From contig DASPSJ010000078.1 in the NCBI GenBank assembly GCA_035623985.1, forward strand, positions 1-64,000: DNA of 64,000 nucleotides, read 5' to 3'. The notes under the pieces were generated by a model that had not been told where the DNA came from, did not search any database, and saw only the letters and a program-made list of their open reading frames with translations. Positions within the stretch are counted from its first letter, which is position 1. Each line of letters begins with the position of its first letter. This stretch comes from DAHUYF01 sp035623985 (GTDB lineage: Bacteria > Pseudomonadota > Alphaproteobacteria > ATCC43930 > CGMCC-115725). Shown here piece by piece: positions 37,321 through 47,486 of this stretch. The position numbers were made by a program, and so were the translations under genes.

Positions 37321-38352
37321 ATGCGCGTCGACGCTTTCGATTTCGAGCTGCCGAGGGATCTCATCGCCGACCATCCGGTCGAGCCGCGCGATGCGGGCCG
37401 CCTGCTGGTCGTCGAGCGCACGCTGAGCGACCGCCGCATGCTCGACCTGCCGGCGCTGCTGCGCAAGGGCGATCTCCTGGTGGTCAACGACACGCGCGTC
37501 ATTCCGGCGCGGCTTATCGGACGGCGCGGCGCGGCGCGGGTCGAGGTGACGCTGCATCGCGATCTCGACGGCGGGCGCTGGCGCGCCTTCGCCAAGGGCG
37601 CCAGGCGGCTGAAACCGGGCGACCGAATCGATTTTGCCGCGGGCTTCGCCACCGAGGTCGCGGAGAAGCACGAAGAGGGCGACATCACGCTGCGCTTCGA
37701 CCGCGAGGGCTCCGCGCTCAGCGAAGCACTCGAACGCTTCGGCAGCACGCCGCTGCCGCCTTACATCAAGCGCCCAGGCGGCGCCGAGGCGCGCGACCGC
37801 AGCGATTATCAGACCATCTTCGCTGCCAAGGAGGGCGCTGTCGCTGCGCCCACCGCCGGCCTCCATTTCACCGAGCGGCTGCTGGCGGCGCTCGATGCGG
37901 CCGGGATCGCGCGGGTAAGCGTCACGCTGCATGTCGGCGCCGGCACTTTCCTGCCGGTCAAGGTTGCCGACACGCGCGCGCACAAGATGCATAGCGAGCA
38001 AGGCGTGATCGAAGCCGCAGCGGCTCGGCGCATCAACGCCGCGCGCGCCGCCGGCGGCCGCATCGTCGCGGTCGGGTCGACGAGCCTGCGGCTCCTCGAA
38101 AGCGCCGCCGACGCGCAGGGGCGAGTAGCGCCCTTTGCCGGCGAGACCGCGCTCTTCATCACGCCGGGTTATCGCTTCCGCGCCGTCGATCTCTTGCTAA
38201 CCAATTTCCATCTGCCGCGCTCGACGCTCTTCATGCTGGTCGCCGCTTTTGCCGGGCTCGAGCGGATGAAGGCGGCCTATGCCCATGCGGTGACGGCGCG
38301 CTATCGCTTCTTTTCCTACGGCGACGCGACTTTGCTATATCCGCCGGAATGA
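37321..38352 (+). CDS. queA: S-adenosylmethionine:tRNA ribosyltransferase-isomerase
   Basis: QueA moves the ribosyl part of SAM onto 7-aminomethyl-7-deazaguanine in tRNA to form epoxyqueuosine. The 343-residue protein has the family start (MRVDAFDFELPRDLIADHPVEPRDAGRLL), the RPGGAEARDRSDYQTIFA segment and APTAGLHFTERLL, ending with TRYRFFSYGDATL-like sequence near the C-terminus. Its stop overlaps the tgt start as ATGA, so the two are translationally coupled. Confidence 0.96.
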   Translation: MRVDAFDFELPRDLIADHPVEPRDAGRLLVVERTLSDRRMLDLPALLRKGDLLVVNDTRVIPARLIGRRGAARVEVTLHRDLDGGRWRAFAKGARRLKPGDRIDFAAGFATEVAEKHEEGDITLRFDREGSALSEALERFGSTPLPPYIKRPGGAEARDRSDYQTIFAAKEGAVAAPTAGLHFTERLLAALDAAGIARVSVTLHVGAGTFLPVKVADTRAHKMHSEQGVIEAAAARRINAARAAGGRIVAVGSTSLRLLESAADAQGRVAPFAGETALFITPGYRFRAVDLLLTNFHLPRSTLFMLVAAFAGLERMKAAYAHAVTARYRFFSYGDATLLYPPE

Positions 38353-39479
38353 CCGGGGATTTCGCCTTTTGCCTGCGGGCGCGCGACGGCGCAGCGCGGC
38401 GCGGCCAATTCGCGACGGCGCATGGCACGGTGGAGACGCCCGCCTTCATGCCGGTCGGCACCGCCGCCACGGTGAAGGCGATGCGCCCCGAGGACGTGGC
38501 CGCCACCGGCGCTCAGATCATCCTCGCCAACACCTATCACCTGATGCTGCGGCCGGGGCCTGAGCGCATCGCCGCGCTGGGCGGGCTGCACCGCTTCATG
38601 AACTGGCCGGGGCCGATCCTCACCGACAGCGGCGGCTATCAGGTCATGTCGCTGGCGAAGCTGCGCGCGATCGACGAGCAGGGCGTCACCTTCCGTTCGC
38701 ATCTCGACGGCGCGCGCTTCACGCTCACACCCGAGCGCTCGGTCGAGATCCAGCGCCTGCTCGGCGCCGACATCGCCATGGCCTTCGACGAATGCACGCC
38801 GTTTCCGGCCGAGGAGGAAGAGGCGCGGCGCTCGATGGAGCTTTCCATGCGCTGGGCGGCGCGCTCCAAAGCGGCCTATCGCGCGCGGCCGGGCCAGGCG
38901 CTTTTCGGCATCGTCCAGGGCAGCGTCTATCCGGGGCTGCGCCGGCGCTCGGCGGCGGCGCTGGTGGAAATCGGCTTCGACGGCTACGCCGTGGGCGGGC
39001 TCGCTGTCGGCGAGGGCCAGGAGCGCATGTTCGCCGTGCTCGACGAGACCGTGCCGGCGCTGCCCGCCGATCGCCCGCATTATCTGATGGGCGTCGGCAA
39101 GCCCGCCGACCTCGTCGGCGCGGTGCGGCGCGGCATCGATCTCTTCGATTGCGTGCTGCCGACGCGCTCGGGCCGCACGGCGCAAGCCTTCACCCGGCGC
39201 GGCACGGTCAATCTGCGCAATGCGCGCCACGCCGACGATCCCCGCCCGCTCGATGCCGAGTGCGCCTGCGCCACCTGCCGGCAGTACAGCCGCGCCTATC
39301 TCCACCACCTCGTCCGCGCGCAGGAGATTCTGGCACCGATGCTGTTGACCGCGCACAATCTCCGCTACTATGCGGATCTGATGGCGGAGATGCGCGGCGC
39401 GATCGAGCAGGGCCGTTTCGAGGACCTCGCCGCCGGCATCGCGGCCCGACAGGAGGAAGGCGACATTCCACCGGTCTAG
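38349..39479 (+). CDS. tgt: Queuine tRNA-ribosyltransferase (TGT)
   Basis: Exchanges guanine-34 for preQ1 in tRNAs with GUN anticodons. The 376-residue enzyme has Asp93 in LTDSGGYQVMSL (substrate base recognition), the nucleophile Asp267 in LFDCVLPTRSGR and the zinc site CACATC followed by a His (about 303-335). It overlaps queA by 4 bases. The gap to queF holds two repeats, so queF-queG may have a separate transcript. Confidence 0.96.
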   Translation: MTGDFAFCLRARDGAARRGQFATAHGTVETPAFMPVGTAATVKAMRPEDVAATGAQIILANTYHLMLRPGPERIAALGGLHRFMNWPGPILTDSGGYQVMSLAKLRAIDEQGVTFRSHLDGARFTLTPERSVEIQRLLGADIAMAFDECTPFPAEEEEARRSMELSMRWAARSKAAYRARPGQALFGIVQGSVYPGLRRRSAAALVEIGFDGYAVGGLAVGEGQERMFAVLDETVPALPADRPHYLMGVGKPADLVGAVRRGIDLFDCVLPTRSGRTAQAFTRRGTVNLRNARHADDPRPLDAECACATCRQYSRAYLHHLVRAQEILAPMLLTAHNLRYYADLMAEMRGAIEQGRFEDLAAGIAARQEEGDIPPV

Positions 39480-39516
39480 GAGCATGGCCCGTTCAACAGG
39501 AATCACAGGCGGGATG

Positions 39517-39628
39517 TCCCTCTCCGCGCGACAGCGGGGAGAGGGAGGGGACCCGTCGCGTGAGCGACGGGGAGGGTGAGGTGTCTCTCCGCCGCACGAT
39601 CTTTCTGCCATCGGCACCCACCTCACCC
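39517..39628 (+). repeat. Dispersed repeat R2, copy b
   Basis: About 112 bases, the inverted partner of 30185-30288. It contains nested hairpins (CTCTCCGCGCG...CGGGGAGAG and CGTCGCGTGAGCGACG) and the shared block CCGCACGATCTTT. It begins 37 bases after the tgt stop and is followed within 20 bases by R3 copy b. Confidence 0.75.
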
Positions 39629-39646
39629 GCTCGCTGCGCTCGCGCC

Positions 39647-39716
39647 CGCAACCCGGCCGACCGCTCTGCGGTCGGCCCCAGTTGGGTTCGATCGCAAAGC
39701 GATCGAACGGGTTGCG
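39647..39716. repeat. Three-way-junction repeat R3, copy b
   Basis: Outer stem CGCAACCC (39647-39654) / GGGTTGCG (39709-39716) around hairpins GGCCGACCGC-TCT-GCGGTCGGCC (39655-39677) and GTTCGATCGC-AAA-GCGATCGAAC (39686-39708). Both hairpin stems equal those of copy a; the outer stem differs by compensating changes. Both copies lie in the same orientation. Confidence 0.8.
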
Positions 39717-39786
39717 CCCCCCGCAAGCGGGCGGAGAGGGCTACGGGCGGCCGCGTCCGCCTAGTTGAAATTTATTCTGAGCGATC

Positions 39787-40239
39787 ATGGCGACATCCCT
39801 GAAGCAGCTTGGCCGCCGGACCGGCCCGCCGGCATCGCCGGAGAAGGCGCTGCTGGAGCGGGTGGCGAACCCGCATCCGCGCGAAACCTATCTCGTGCGC
39901 TTCACCTGCCCGGAATTCACCGCGCTCTGCCCGGTCACCGGCCAGCCGGATTTCGCTCATCTCGTCATCGACTACGTGCCGCGGCGCTGGCTGGTGGAGA
40001 GCAAGTCGCTGAAGCTCTTCCTCGGCGCGTTCCGCAACCACGGCGCCTTCCACGAAGATTGCACGCTGGCGGTCGCGCACCGGCTGGTGCGGCTGCTGGC
40101 GCCGCGCTGGCTGCGCATCGGCGGCTATTGGTATCCGCGCGGCGGCATGCCGATCGACGTCTTCTACCAGACCGGCGCGCCGCCGCGCGGGCTGTGGCTG
40201 CCCGAGCAGGGCGTGGCGCCCTATCGCGGCCGGGGATAG
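39787..40239 (+). CDS. queF: NADPH-dependent preQ0 reductase QueF
   Basis: Reduces the nitrile of 7-cyano-7-deazaguanine to preQ1, the substrate of TGT. The 150-residue protein is the short, unimodular type. The catalytic Cys48 and Asp55 are in TALCPVTGQPDF, and the C-terminal GGYWYPRGGMPIDVF motif is intact. The start ATG at 39787 matches homologues. It lies 13 bases before queG and downstream of queA-tgt, so all four serve one pathway; the preQ0 synthesis genes queCDE are not in the window. Confidence 0.94.
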   Translation: MATSLKQLGRRTGPPASPEKALLERVANPHPRETYLVRFTCPEFTALCPVTGQPDFAHLVIDYVPRRWLVESKSLKLFLGAFRNHGAFHEDCTLAVAHRLVRLLAPRWLRIGGYWYPRGGMPIDVFYQTGAPPRGLWLPEQGVAPYRGRG

Positions 40240-40252
40240 CGGCGGCGGCGCC

Positions 40253-41365
<1,113 letters not shown>

Positions 41366-41430
41366 GGACGTCTTCAAACCGGCGTGCGGAGGCATTACCT
41401 TTTTCGCATGAGCTATGAACGGAGCACCAG

Positions 41431-41892
41431 ATGACCAGCGGAAACGATTGGCGCAACGACGGCGTGCGGGTGATCAAGGGCTCCGAGCTTGACACCAACA
41501 CGGCGCAGACGCCGGGCATGAACCGCGCCGCCGCCATCACCTATGCCCGCACCGGCGCGCAGAAGATCTGGGCCGGCACCGTCACCATCCACGCCAACGC
41601 CAAGACCGGCGCGCATCACCATGGCGAGGTCGAGAGCGTGATCTATGTGGTGAAGGGCAAGGCGCGCATGCGCTGGGGCGAGAAGCTCGAATTCACCGCC
41701 GAGGCCGGACCCGGCGATTTCATCTATGTGCCGCCCTATGTGCCGCATCAGGAGATCAACGCCAGCACCAGCGAGCCCTTGGAATGCGTGCTCTGCCGCA
41801 GCGGCCAGGATCCGGTGGTGGTCAATCTCGACATCACGCCGATCGAGCCTCCCGAAGAGGTGCGCTGGATCGACCCGATTCACCGCCACTGA
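41431..41892 (+). CDS. Cupin domain-containing protein
   Basis: A 153-residue single-domain cupin. The metal motif is HHHGEVESVIYVVKG (about 62-76, HxH...E) and the second motif PGDFIYVPPYVPHQ carries the fourth ligand His. The function is unknown; small cupins of this type include isomerases, dioxygenases and sugar-binding proteins. It follows queG by 65 bases but has its own unrelated role. A promoter and a leader-peptide attenuator begin about 50 bases after it. Confidence 0.82.
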   Translation: MTSGNDWRNDGVRVIKGSELDTNTAQTPGMNRAAAITYARTGAQKIWAGTVTIHANAKTGAHHHGEVESVIYVVKGKARMRWGEKLEFTAEAGPGDFIYVPPYVPHQEINASTSEPLECVLCRSGQDPVVVNLDITPIEPPEEVRWIDPIHRH

Positions 41893-41941
41893 TCCCTCTT
41901 CCTGCCGGCAGAGGGTGCGACAGAATAGCCGCCCGCCTTGC

Positions 41942-41970
41942 TTGCCGCGGTGCCCGCCGGGCGCTATGGT
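41942..41970 (+). promoter_or_regulatory. Promoter of the Trp-type leader
   Basis: TTGCCG at 41942-41947, a 17-base spacer and TATGGT at 41965-41970. Transcription should begin about at 41977-41978, which is the A of the leader ATG, so the leader peptide mRNA would be leaderless or nearly so. Confidence 0.6.
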
Positions 41971-41977
41971 GGTGGCG

Positions 41978-42040
41978 ATGACGACGCGCTTGACCCGATC
42001 CCGATCGTATTGGCGCCGCTGGTTCAGCCCGGCGGCCTAG
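41978..42040 (+). CDS. Trp-codon leader peptide (trpL-like)
   Basis: A 20-residue frame with two Trp codons in SYWRRWF near its end, followed at once by alternative hairpins. Length, codon content and the nearly leaderless start match the trp leader of rhizobia, where the attenuated transcript is itself a regulatory RNA. Ribosome stalling at the Trp codons (42011-42013 and 42020-42022) would free the antiterminator. No trp gene follows on this strand. It is far below usual gene-finder length, so the call rests on context. Confidence 0.6.
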   Translation: MTTRLTRSRSYWRRWFSPAA

Positions 42041-42092
42041 GATCGCGCACAACGTCGCAGACCCCGAAGCCGCCCCGATCCGAGGCGGCTTT
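42014..42092 (+). terminator. Attenuator: competing hairpins and terminator
   Basis: Four segments can be read: CGCCG (42014-42018) pairs with CGGCG (42030-42034); GGCGGC (42031-42036) can instead pair with GCCGCC (42069-42074); and AAGCCGCC (42067-42074) pairs with GGCGGCTT (42084-42091) as a terminator stem followed by TTCGCGTTT. This is the standard 1:2, 2:3, 3:4 logic of trp attenuation. The T-tract is interrupted by CGCG, so termination may be partial. Confidence 0.6.
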
Positions 42093-42159
42093 CGCGTTTC
42101 AGCATCTCGCTCGTCGATTATCCGCCCTCGGAGCGGCTTCCAGCAGAAGGAGGCCCCTG

Positions 42160-42336
42160 ATGAAGGATTTCGATGTCGTCACCGGCCCGGCCCCGGCCAG
42201 GCCAAAGCTGTCGACGCCGCGAACGCGAAGCGTCCCCACCTCTCCCGGCCTCTCCGCCCCGAGGGGCGGAGAGGAGAAGATTCGCGAGAGTGCGGGAATG
42301 GATCATCGATCCGGGGACGCTGAAAGAGAGGCGTGA
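42160..42336 (+). CDS. Possible truncated gene after the attenuator
   Basis: AAGGAGG lies 8 bases before an ATG opening a 58-codon frame (MKDFDVVTGPAPARPKL...). The strong ribosome-binding site and its place 68 bases after the terminator suggest a structural gene once began here. After about 30 codons the frame runs into R1 copy c and then low-complexity sequence, so the rest of the gene is probably lost. I do not recognise the N-terminus. It may equally be a short unrelated protein. Confidence 0.3.
   Translation: MKDFDVVTGPAPARPKLSTPRTRSVPTSPGLSAPRGGEEKIRESAGMDHRSGDAEREA
42249..42274. repeat. Palindromic intergenic repeat R1, copy c
   Basis: A perfect 12-bp stem CCTCTCCGCCCC / GGGGCGGAGAGG with a GA loop, a diverged relative of the copies at 30150 and 37227. 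It interrupts the short frame at 42160. A looser relative lies at about 43620-43650 upstream of the ferredoxin reductase gene. Confidence 0.7.
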
Positions 42337-42364
42337 ATGCGATCCTCGCGCGACGGGCCGCGTC

Positions 42365-43597
42365 TCAGCCGGAGCGGGCGAGTTTGAGGAGGTCGGAGAG
42401 CTTGCGGGCGGGATCGGCGAGGGCGTCTTTCGGCAATACGGCGCGCGACGCGGTGAGGCGGCGCAGCACCGCCATGTCGCGGCCGTTGTTGACGGTAATC
42501 GCCGCGGCGATGCGGCCCTCGGCATCGAGGCCGAGAAGCGTGAAGGCACCGGCGGCGGGATCGCCGCGCAGCACCGGCTCGAGGCCCGCCTCGAAGAGGC
42601 CCAGCGCCTGGATGTTGCAGTCGTATTGATCGGTCCAGAGCCAGGGCAGCTCGGCGTAAGGCTCGCTCGCGCCCGCCATGGCGGCGGCGACGGCGGCCGC
42701 CTGGTTCAACGCCACCTGCCAGGATTCGATGCGGATGGCGCGGTCCAGCGGCGGGCTGTCATGGCGCGTCACGTCGCCCGCGGCGAAGATGTCGGGATCG
42801 CTGGTGCGGCCCCAGGCGTCGACGCGGATGCCGTCCTCGACGACAAGCCCCGCCGCCTCGGCGAGCGCCGTGTTGGGCTCGGCGCCGACGCCGGCGATCA
42901 CGAGGTCGCAGGGATAGGCTTGGCGCTGGGTCTCGACCAGCGCGCGGCCGTCGGCGCCGCGTGCGAGCGCGTTGAGCCGCGCCGCGAATTCGAAGACGAC
43001 GCCGTGACGCTCATGCAAGGCGCGCGCAAAATCGCCGACCACGGCGGGCACGGCGCGGCTCATCAGCCGCGGCGCCATTTCCAGCACGGTCACCTCGGCG
43101 CCGAGCTTCCTTGCCGAGGCGGCGATCTCCAGCCCGATGAAGCCGCCGCCGATCATGACGATCTCGACGCCCGGCCCGAGCGTGGCGCGGATGCGTTCGG
43201 CATCGGCGAGGCTGCGCAGGTAGTGGACCGGCATGTCGCCGGTGAGCGAGACCGGCAGCTTGCGGCCGCGGCAGCCCATCGCCAGCAGCAGCCGGTCATA
43301 GGCGATGCGCTCGCCGCCGGCGAGCAGCACAGCCTTGCCCGCGCGGTCGATGGCCGCGGCCGGCGCGCCGAGCTTCAGGGAGATGCGCTGCTCGGCATAG
43401 AAGCTCTCCGGCTTGAGCGCGAGCCGCGCCGCATCGAGCCCTTCGGTGATGAAGCCCTTGGAGAGCGGCGGCCGGTCGTAAGGCAGATGCGGCTCGTCGC
43501 CGATCAGCACGATACCGGCCTCGGGCGCCTTCTGGCGCAGCACCTCGGCCGCGCGCATGCCCGCGGGACCGGCGCCGATGATGACGAAGCGGCTCAT
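42365..43597 (-). CDS. FAD-dependent ferredoxin reductase-like oxidoreductase
   Basis: A 410-residue NAD(P)H-dependent reductase of the BphA4/putidaredoxin reductase type. The FAD site IIGAGPAGM is at 5-13, the NAD(P) site MIGGGFIGLEIA near 150, the FAAGD motif follows, and the C-terminal reductase domain is present. It would pass electrons from NAD(P)H to a ferredoxin or flavodoxin. It lies directly downstream of boxB on the same strand, 132 bases away, so it may feed the BoxB epoxidase in place of BoxA. The start at 43597 (MSRFVIIG) is used because earlier in-frame sequence is repeat-derived. Confidence 0.88.
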   Translation of the reverse strand: MSRFVIIGAGPAGMRAAEVLRQKAPEAGIVLIGDEPHLPYDRPPLSKGFITEGLDAARLALKPESFYAEQRISLKLGAPAAAIDRAGKAVLLAGGERIAYDRLLLAMGCRGRKLPVSLTGDMPVHYLRSLADAERIRATLGPGVEIVMIGGGFIGLEIAASARKLGAEVTVLEMAPRLMSRAVPAVVGDFARALHERHGVVFEFAARLNALARGADGRALVETQRQAYPCDLVIAGVGAEPNTALAEAAGLVVEDGIRVDAWGRTSDPDIFAAGDVTRHDSPPLDRAIRIESWQVALNQAAAVAAAMAGASEPYAELPWLWTDQYDCNIQALGLFEAGLEPVLRGDPAAGAFTLLGLDAEGRIAAAITVNNGRDMAVLRRLTASRAVLPKDALADPARKLSDLLKLARSG

Positions 43598-43729
43598 CGA
43601 CGCGGCCGGAAATGACAGAGCCCCCTCGCCCCTTGAGGGGGAGGGCCGGGGCGGGGGGTGCCGCGCTGAGCCATCATTCGAGAGCACCATACACAGGGCC
43701 GCCCCCTCCCGGCAGCGCCCGCGGCGCCG

Positions 43730-45154
43730 TCACTGGAGATGGACGTACTCGTACTCGACCGGCAGATTGTTGATGCCGCGCTCGGGCGGCGCGATCCAGC
43801 TCGCCATCTTGCCGGGCGTGACGACGCGCTGCATCAGGCTCTTGACGAAGGCGCGGTCGCTCTCCGACGGGACCCAGCCCGGCAGCTTCGCCTGATACTC
43901 GGCGGCGGAGATGAGCCTGCCCTCGGGATCCACCGGCTGGTTGGCCCAGACGCCGATGCCGCGGCGGAAGCGCTCGCTCGGCAGCTTCAGCTCGAAATCG
44001 TAGCCGGCCTTGGCGATGAGCCGGTTCCAGCGCTTCACGCCGATCTCGCAATCGCGGATATAGGCGGTGCGCGTCACCTCGTTCATGGCGTTGCGCAACG
44101 GCACCTCCTCGACGGCGACGCCGCCTTTGCCGTCGGGCTCCTCCAAGCGGAACGTGCCGTCGCGGCAAATGTGGTCGGGATATGTCGCCTCGTCGGGGCG
44201 GCCCTTGATGCCGGTGGCGAAATAGCTCGCCGCGTTGGAGGAGTTCTCGGCGCCGAAGAGATCGAGGGAGGAGGTGAACCAGAAATTGAGATAGCGCTGA
44301 ATGGTCGGCAGATCGATCGCCCCCTTGGCGCGGATTTGGGCGGGATCCTGGCTGCCGATCTCCTTCATCACCTCGAGCGCGCGGCGCACGACGCGGGCGA
44401 TGCCGGTCTCGCCGACGAACATGTGATGCGCTTCCTCGGTGAGCATGAAGTTGCAGCTCCGCGACAGCGGATCGAAGGCGCTTTCGGCGAGGCTCTTGAG
44501 CTGGAACTTGCCGTCGCGGTCGGTGAAATAGGCGAACATGAAGAAGGAGAGCCAGTCGCTGATCGGCTCGTTGAAGGTGCCGAGGATACGCGGCTTGTCG
44601 CGGTCGCCGGAATGGCGCGCCAGCAGCTCTTCCGCCTCCTCGCGCCCGTCGCGGCCGAAATAGGCGTGCAGCAGATAGACCATCGCCCAGAGATGGCGGC
44701 CCTCCTCGACATTGACCTGGAAGAGGTTGCGCAGGTCGTAGAGCGAGGGGCAGCTATGGCCCAGGAGCCGCTGCTGCTCGACCGAGGCGGGCTCGGTGTC
44801 GCCTTGCGTCACGATGAGCCGGCGCAGCGTCGAGCGATGCTCGCCCGGCACCTGCTGCCAGACCGGCTTGCCGTATTCATCGCCGAAGCCGATGCGGCGG
44901 TCGGGGATGGCGTCGGCGAGGAAGATGCCCCAGCGATACTCCGGCATCTTCACCGTGCCGTAGCTCGCCCAGCCCTTGGCGTCGACCGAGACGGCGGTGC
45001 GGAGATAGACGTCGGCGCCGAGGAAGTCGGTCGGGCCGAGATCGCGCCACCAGTCGAGGAAATGCGGCTGCCAATGCTCGAGCGCCCGCTGCAGCGTGCG
45101 GTTGTCGTCGAGATGCACGTTGTTCGGAATTCGCTCCTGATAGTCGATGGCCAT
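43730..45154 (-). CDS. boxB: Benzoyl-CoA 2,3-epoxidase subunit BoxB
   Basis: Di-iron monooxygenase that epoxidises benzoyl-CoA in aerobic CoA-dependent benzoate breakdown. The 474-residue length is typical. Two carboxylate/His motifs are visible: VEEGRH (Glu150/151, His154) and LTEEAHH (Glu240/241, His243), with additional acidic residues at Glu121 and Asp211. Its ATG immediately follows the boxC stop with no gap, so boxC-boxB is one operon. It requires reduced electrons from BoxA or a substitute. Confidence 0.96.
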   Translation of the reverse strand: MAIDYQERIPNNVHLDDNRTLQRALEHWQPHFLDWWRDLGPTDFLGADVYLRTAVSVDAKGWASYGTVKMPEYRWGIFLADAIPDRRIGFGDEYGKPVWQQVPGEHRSTLRRLIVTQGDTEPASVEQQRLLGHSCPSLYDLRNLFQVNVEEGRHLWAMVYLLHAYFGRDGREEAEELLARHSGDRDKPRILGTFNEPISDWLSFFMFAYFTDRDGKFQLKSLAESAFDPLSRSCNFMLTEEAHHMFVGETGIARVVRRALEVMKEIGSQDPAQIRAKGAIDLPTIQRYLNFWFTSSLDLFGAENSSNAASYFATGIKGRPDEATYPDHICRDGTFRLEEPDGKGGVAVEEVPLRNAMNEVTRTAYIRDCEIGVKRWNRLIAKAGYDFELKLPSERFRRGIGVWANQPVDPEGRLISAAEYQAKLPGWVPSESDRAFVKSLMQRVVTPGKMASWIAPPERGINNLPVEYEYVHLQ

Positions 45155-46801
<1,647 letters not shown>

Positions 46802-46832
46802 CCGGCGCCTCCGCCGCGCTTGCTTGTTAGAG

Positions 46833-46862
46833 GCACTATAGTGCATGTTAATGATCAGTCAA
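46833..46862 (-). promoter_or_regulatory. boxC promoter and BoxR operator candidate
   Basis: On the minus strand TTGACT (46857-46862) and TATAGT (46835-46840) are 16 bases apart, with ATGCAC directly before the -10. The -10 lies in the perfect palindrome GCACTATAGTGC (46833-46844). A bound repressor here would block RNA polymerase. The layout is shared with the promoter at 49790. Confidence 0.6.
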
Positions 46863-46974
46863 GCAGTATGATGCAGAAATCCACCTCGCCTCATTGCCGC
46901 CGGGTTCCGGTCAAGAGTTGCCTCACCCCTTTGATTTGATGAAACTTCGCTCGATAGCTGAGGAAGCAGGTTTC

Positions 46975-47469
46975 ATGACCCGCCGACGTCCGCCGCAACG
47001 CCCTCCCGCGTTATTCGACTATATTGTCAAGGGCCGGCCGGTTTCCGCGCAGCCACGAGCAGAAAAGCTGAACGAGAAAGATACTCGTATGGGCCGCAAG
47101 GAATCGGGGCTGGGTCGGTGGCGAGCGAAAATTCGAGCTGCGATCGATGCGCAGATGGAGGCCATCGGCTACGAGCTACACTTTGAACCGATGCGCGTTC
47201 AGATCGTCTGGTTCAAACCCGATGTCGAAAGCGAAGATACCCCTGATCTGGACAACATAACGAAACCATTCCTTGATTCTCTTGAAGGCAGGGTGATTGT
47301 AAACAATCGAACTTTCCACGAAATACACCTGAGGAAGGTAGAGACAAACCATCAATTTGAGCCTGAACCAGAATTGGTCTTCGACCACAAGGCTCAAGGC
47401 ATTTCTGAGTTCGTGTATGTTCGCGTCGAGCCGCTAGAATGGGACCGCCCGACACGGTTAGTCAGATAG
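46975..47469 (+). CDS. RusA-like Holliday junction resolvase family protein
   Basis: A 164-residue protein of the RusA fold. The signature DLDNITKPFLDSL (91-103) gives Asp91, Asp93, Lys97 and Asp102. In E. coli RusA a third catalytic Asp follows in a DD pair after the next strand; here that place reads NNRTF (Asn110-Asn111), so cleavage may be impaired. GAGGAAGCAGG lies before the ATG at 46975. Codon use is AT-richer than in the box genes on either side, which points to transfer. It is followed 17 bases later by a nuclease/HEPN gene. Confidence 0.72.
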   Translation: MTRRRPPQRPPALFDYIVKGRPVSAQPRAEKLNEKDTRMGRKESGLGRWRAKIRAAIDAQMEAIGYELHFEPMRVQIVWFKPDVESEDTPDLDNITKPFLDSLEGRVIVNNRTFHEIHLRKVETNHQFEPEPELVFDHKAQGISEFVYVRVEPLEWDRPTRLVR

Positions 47470-47486
47470 GATTTCGGAGAAACGAG

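Noticed and set aside
30150..39716. CRISPR-like repeats
   Set aside because: The repeats are palindromes scattered singly in different gaps, without regular spacing, unique spacers or cas genes.
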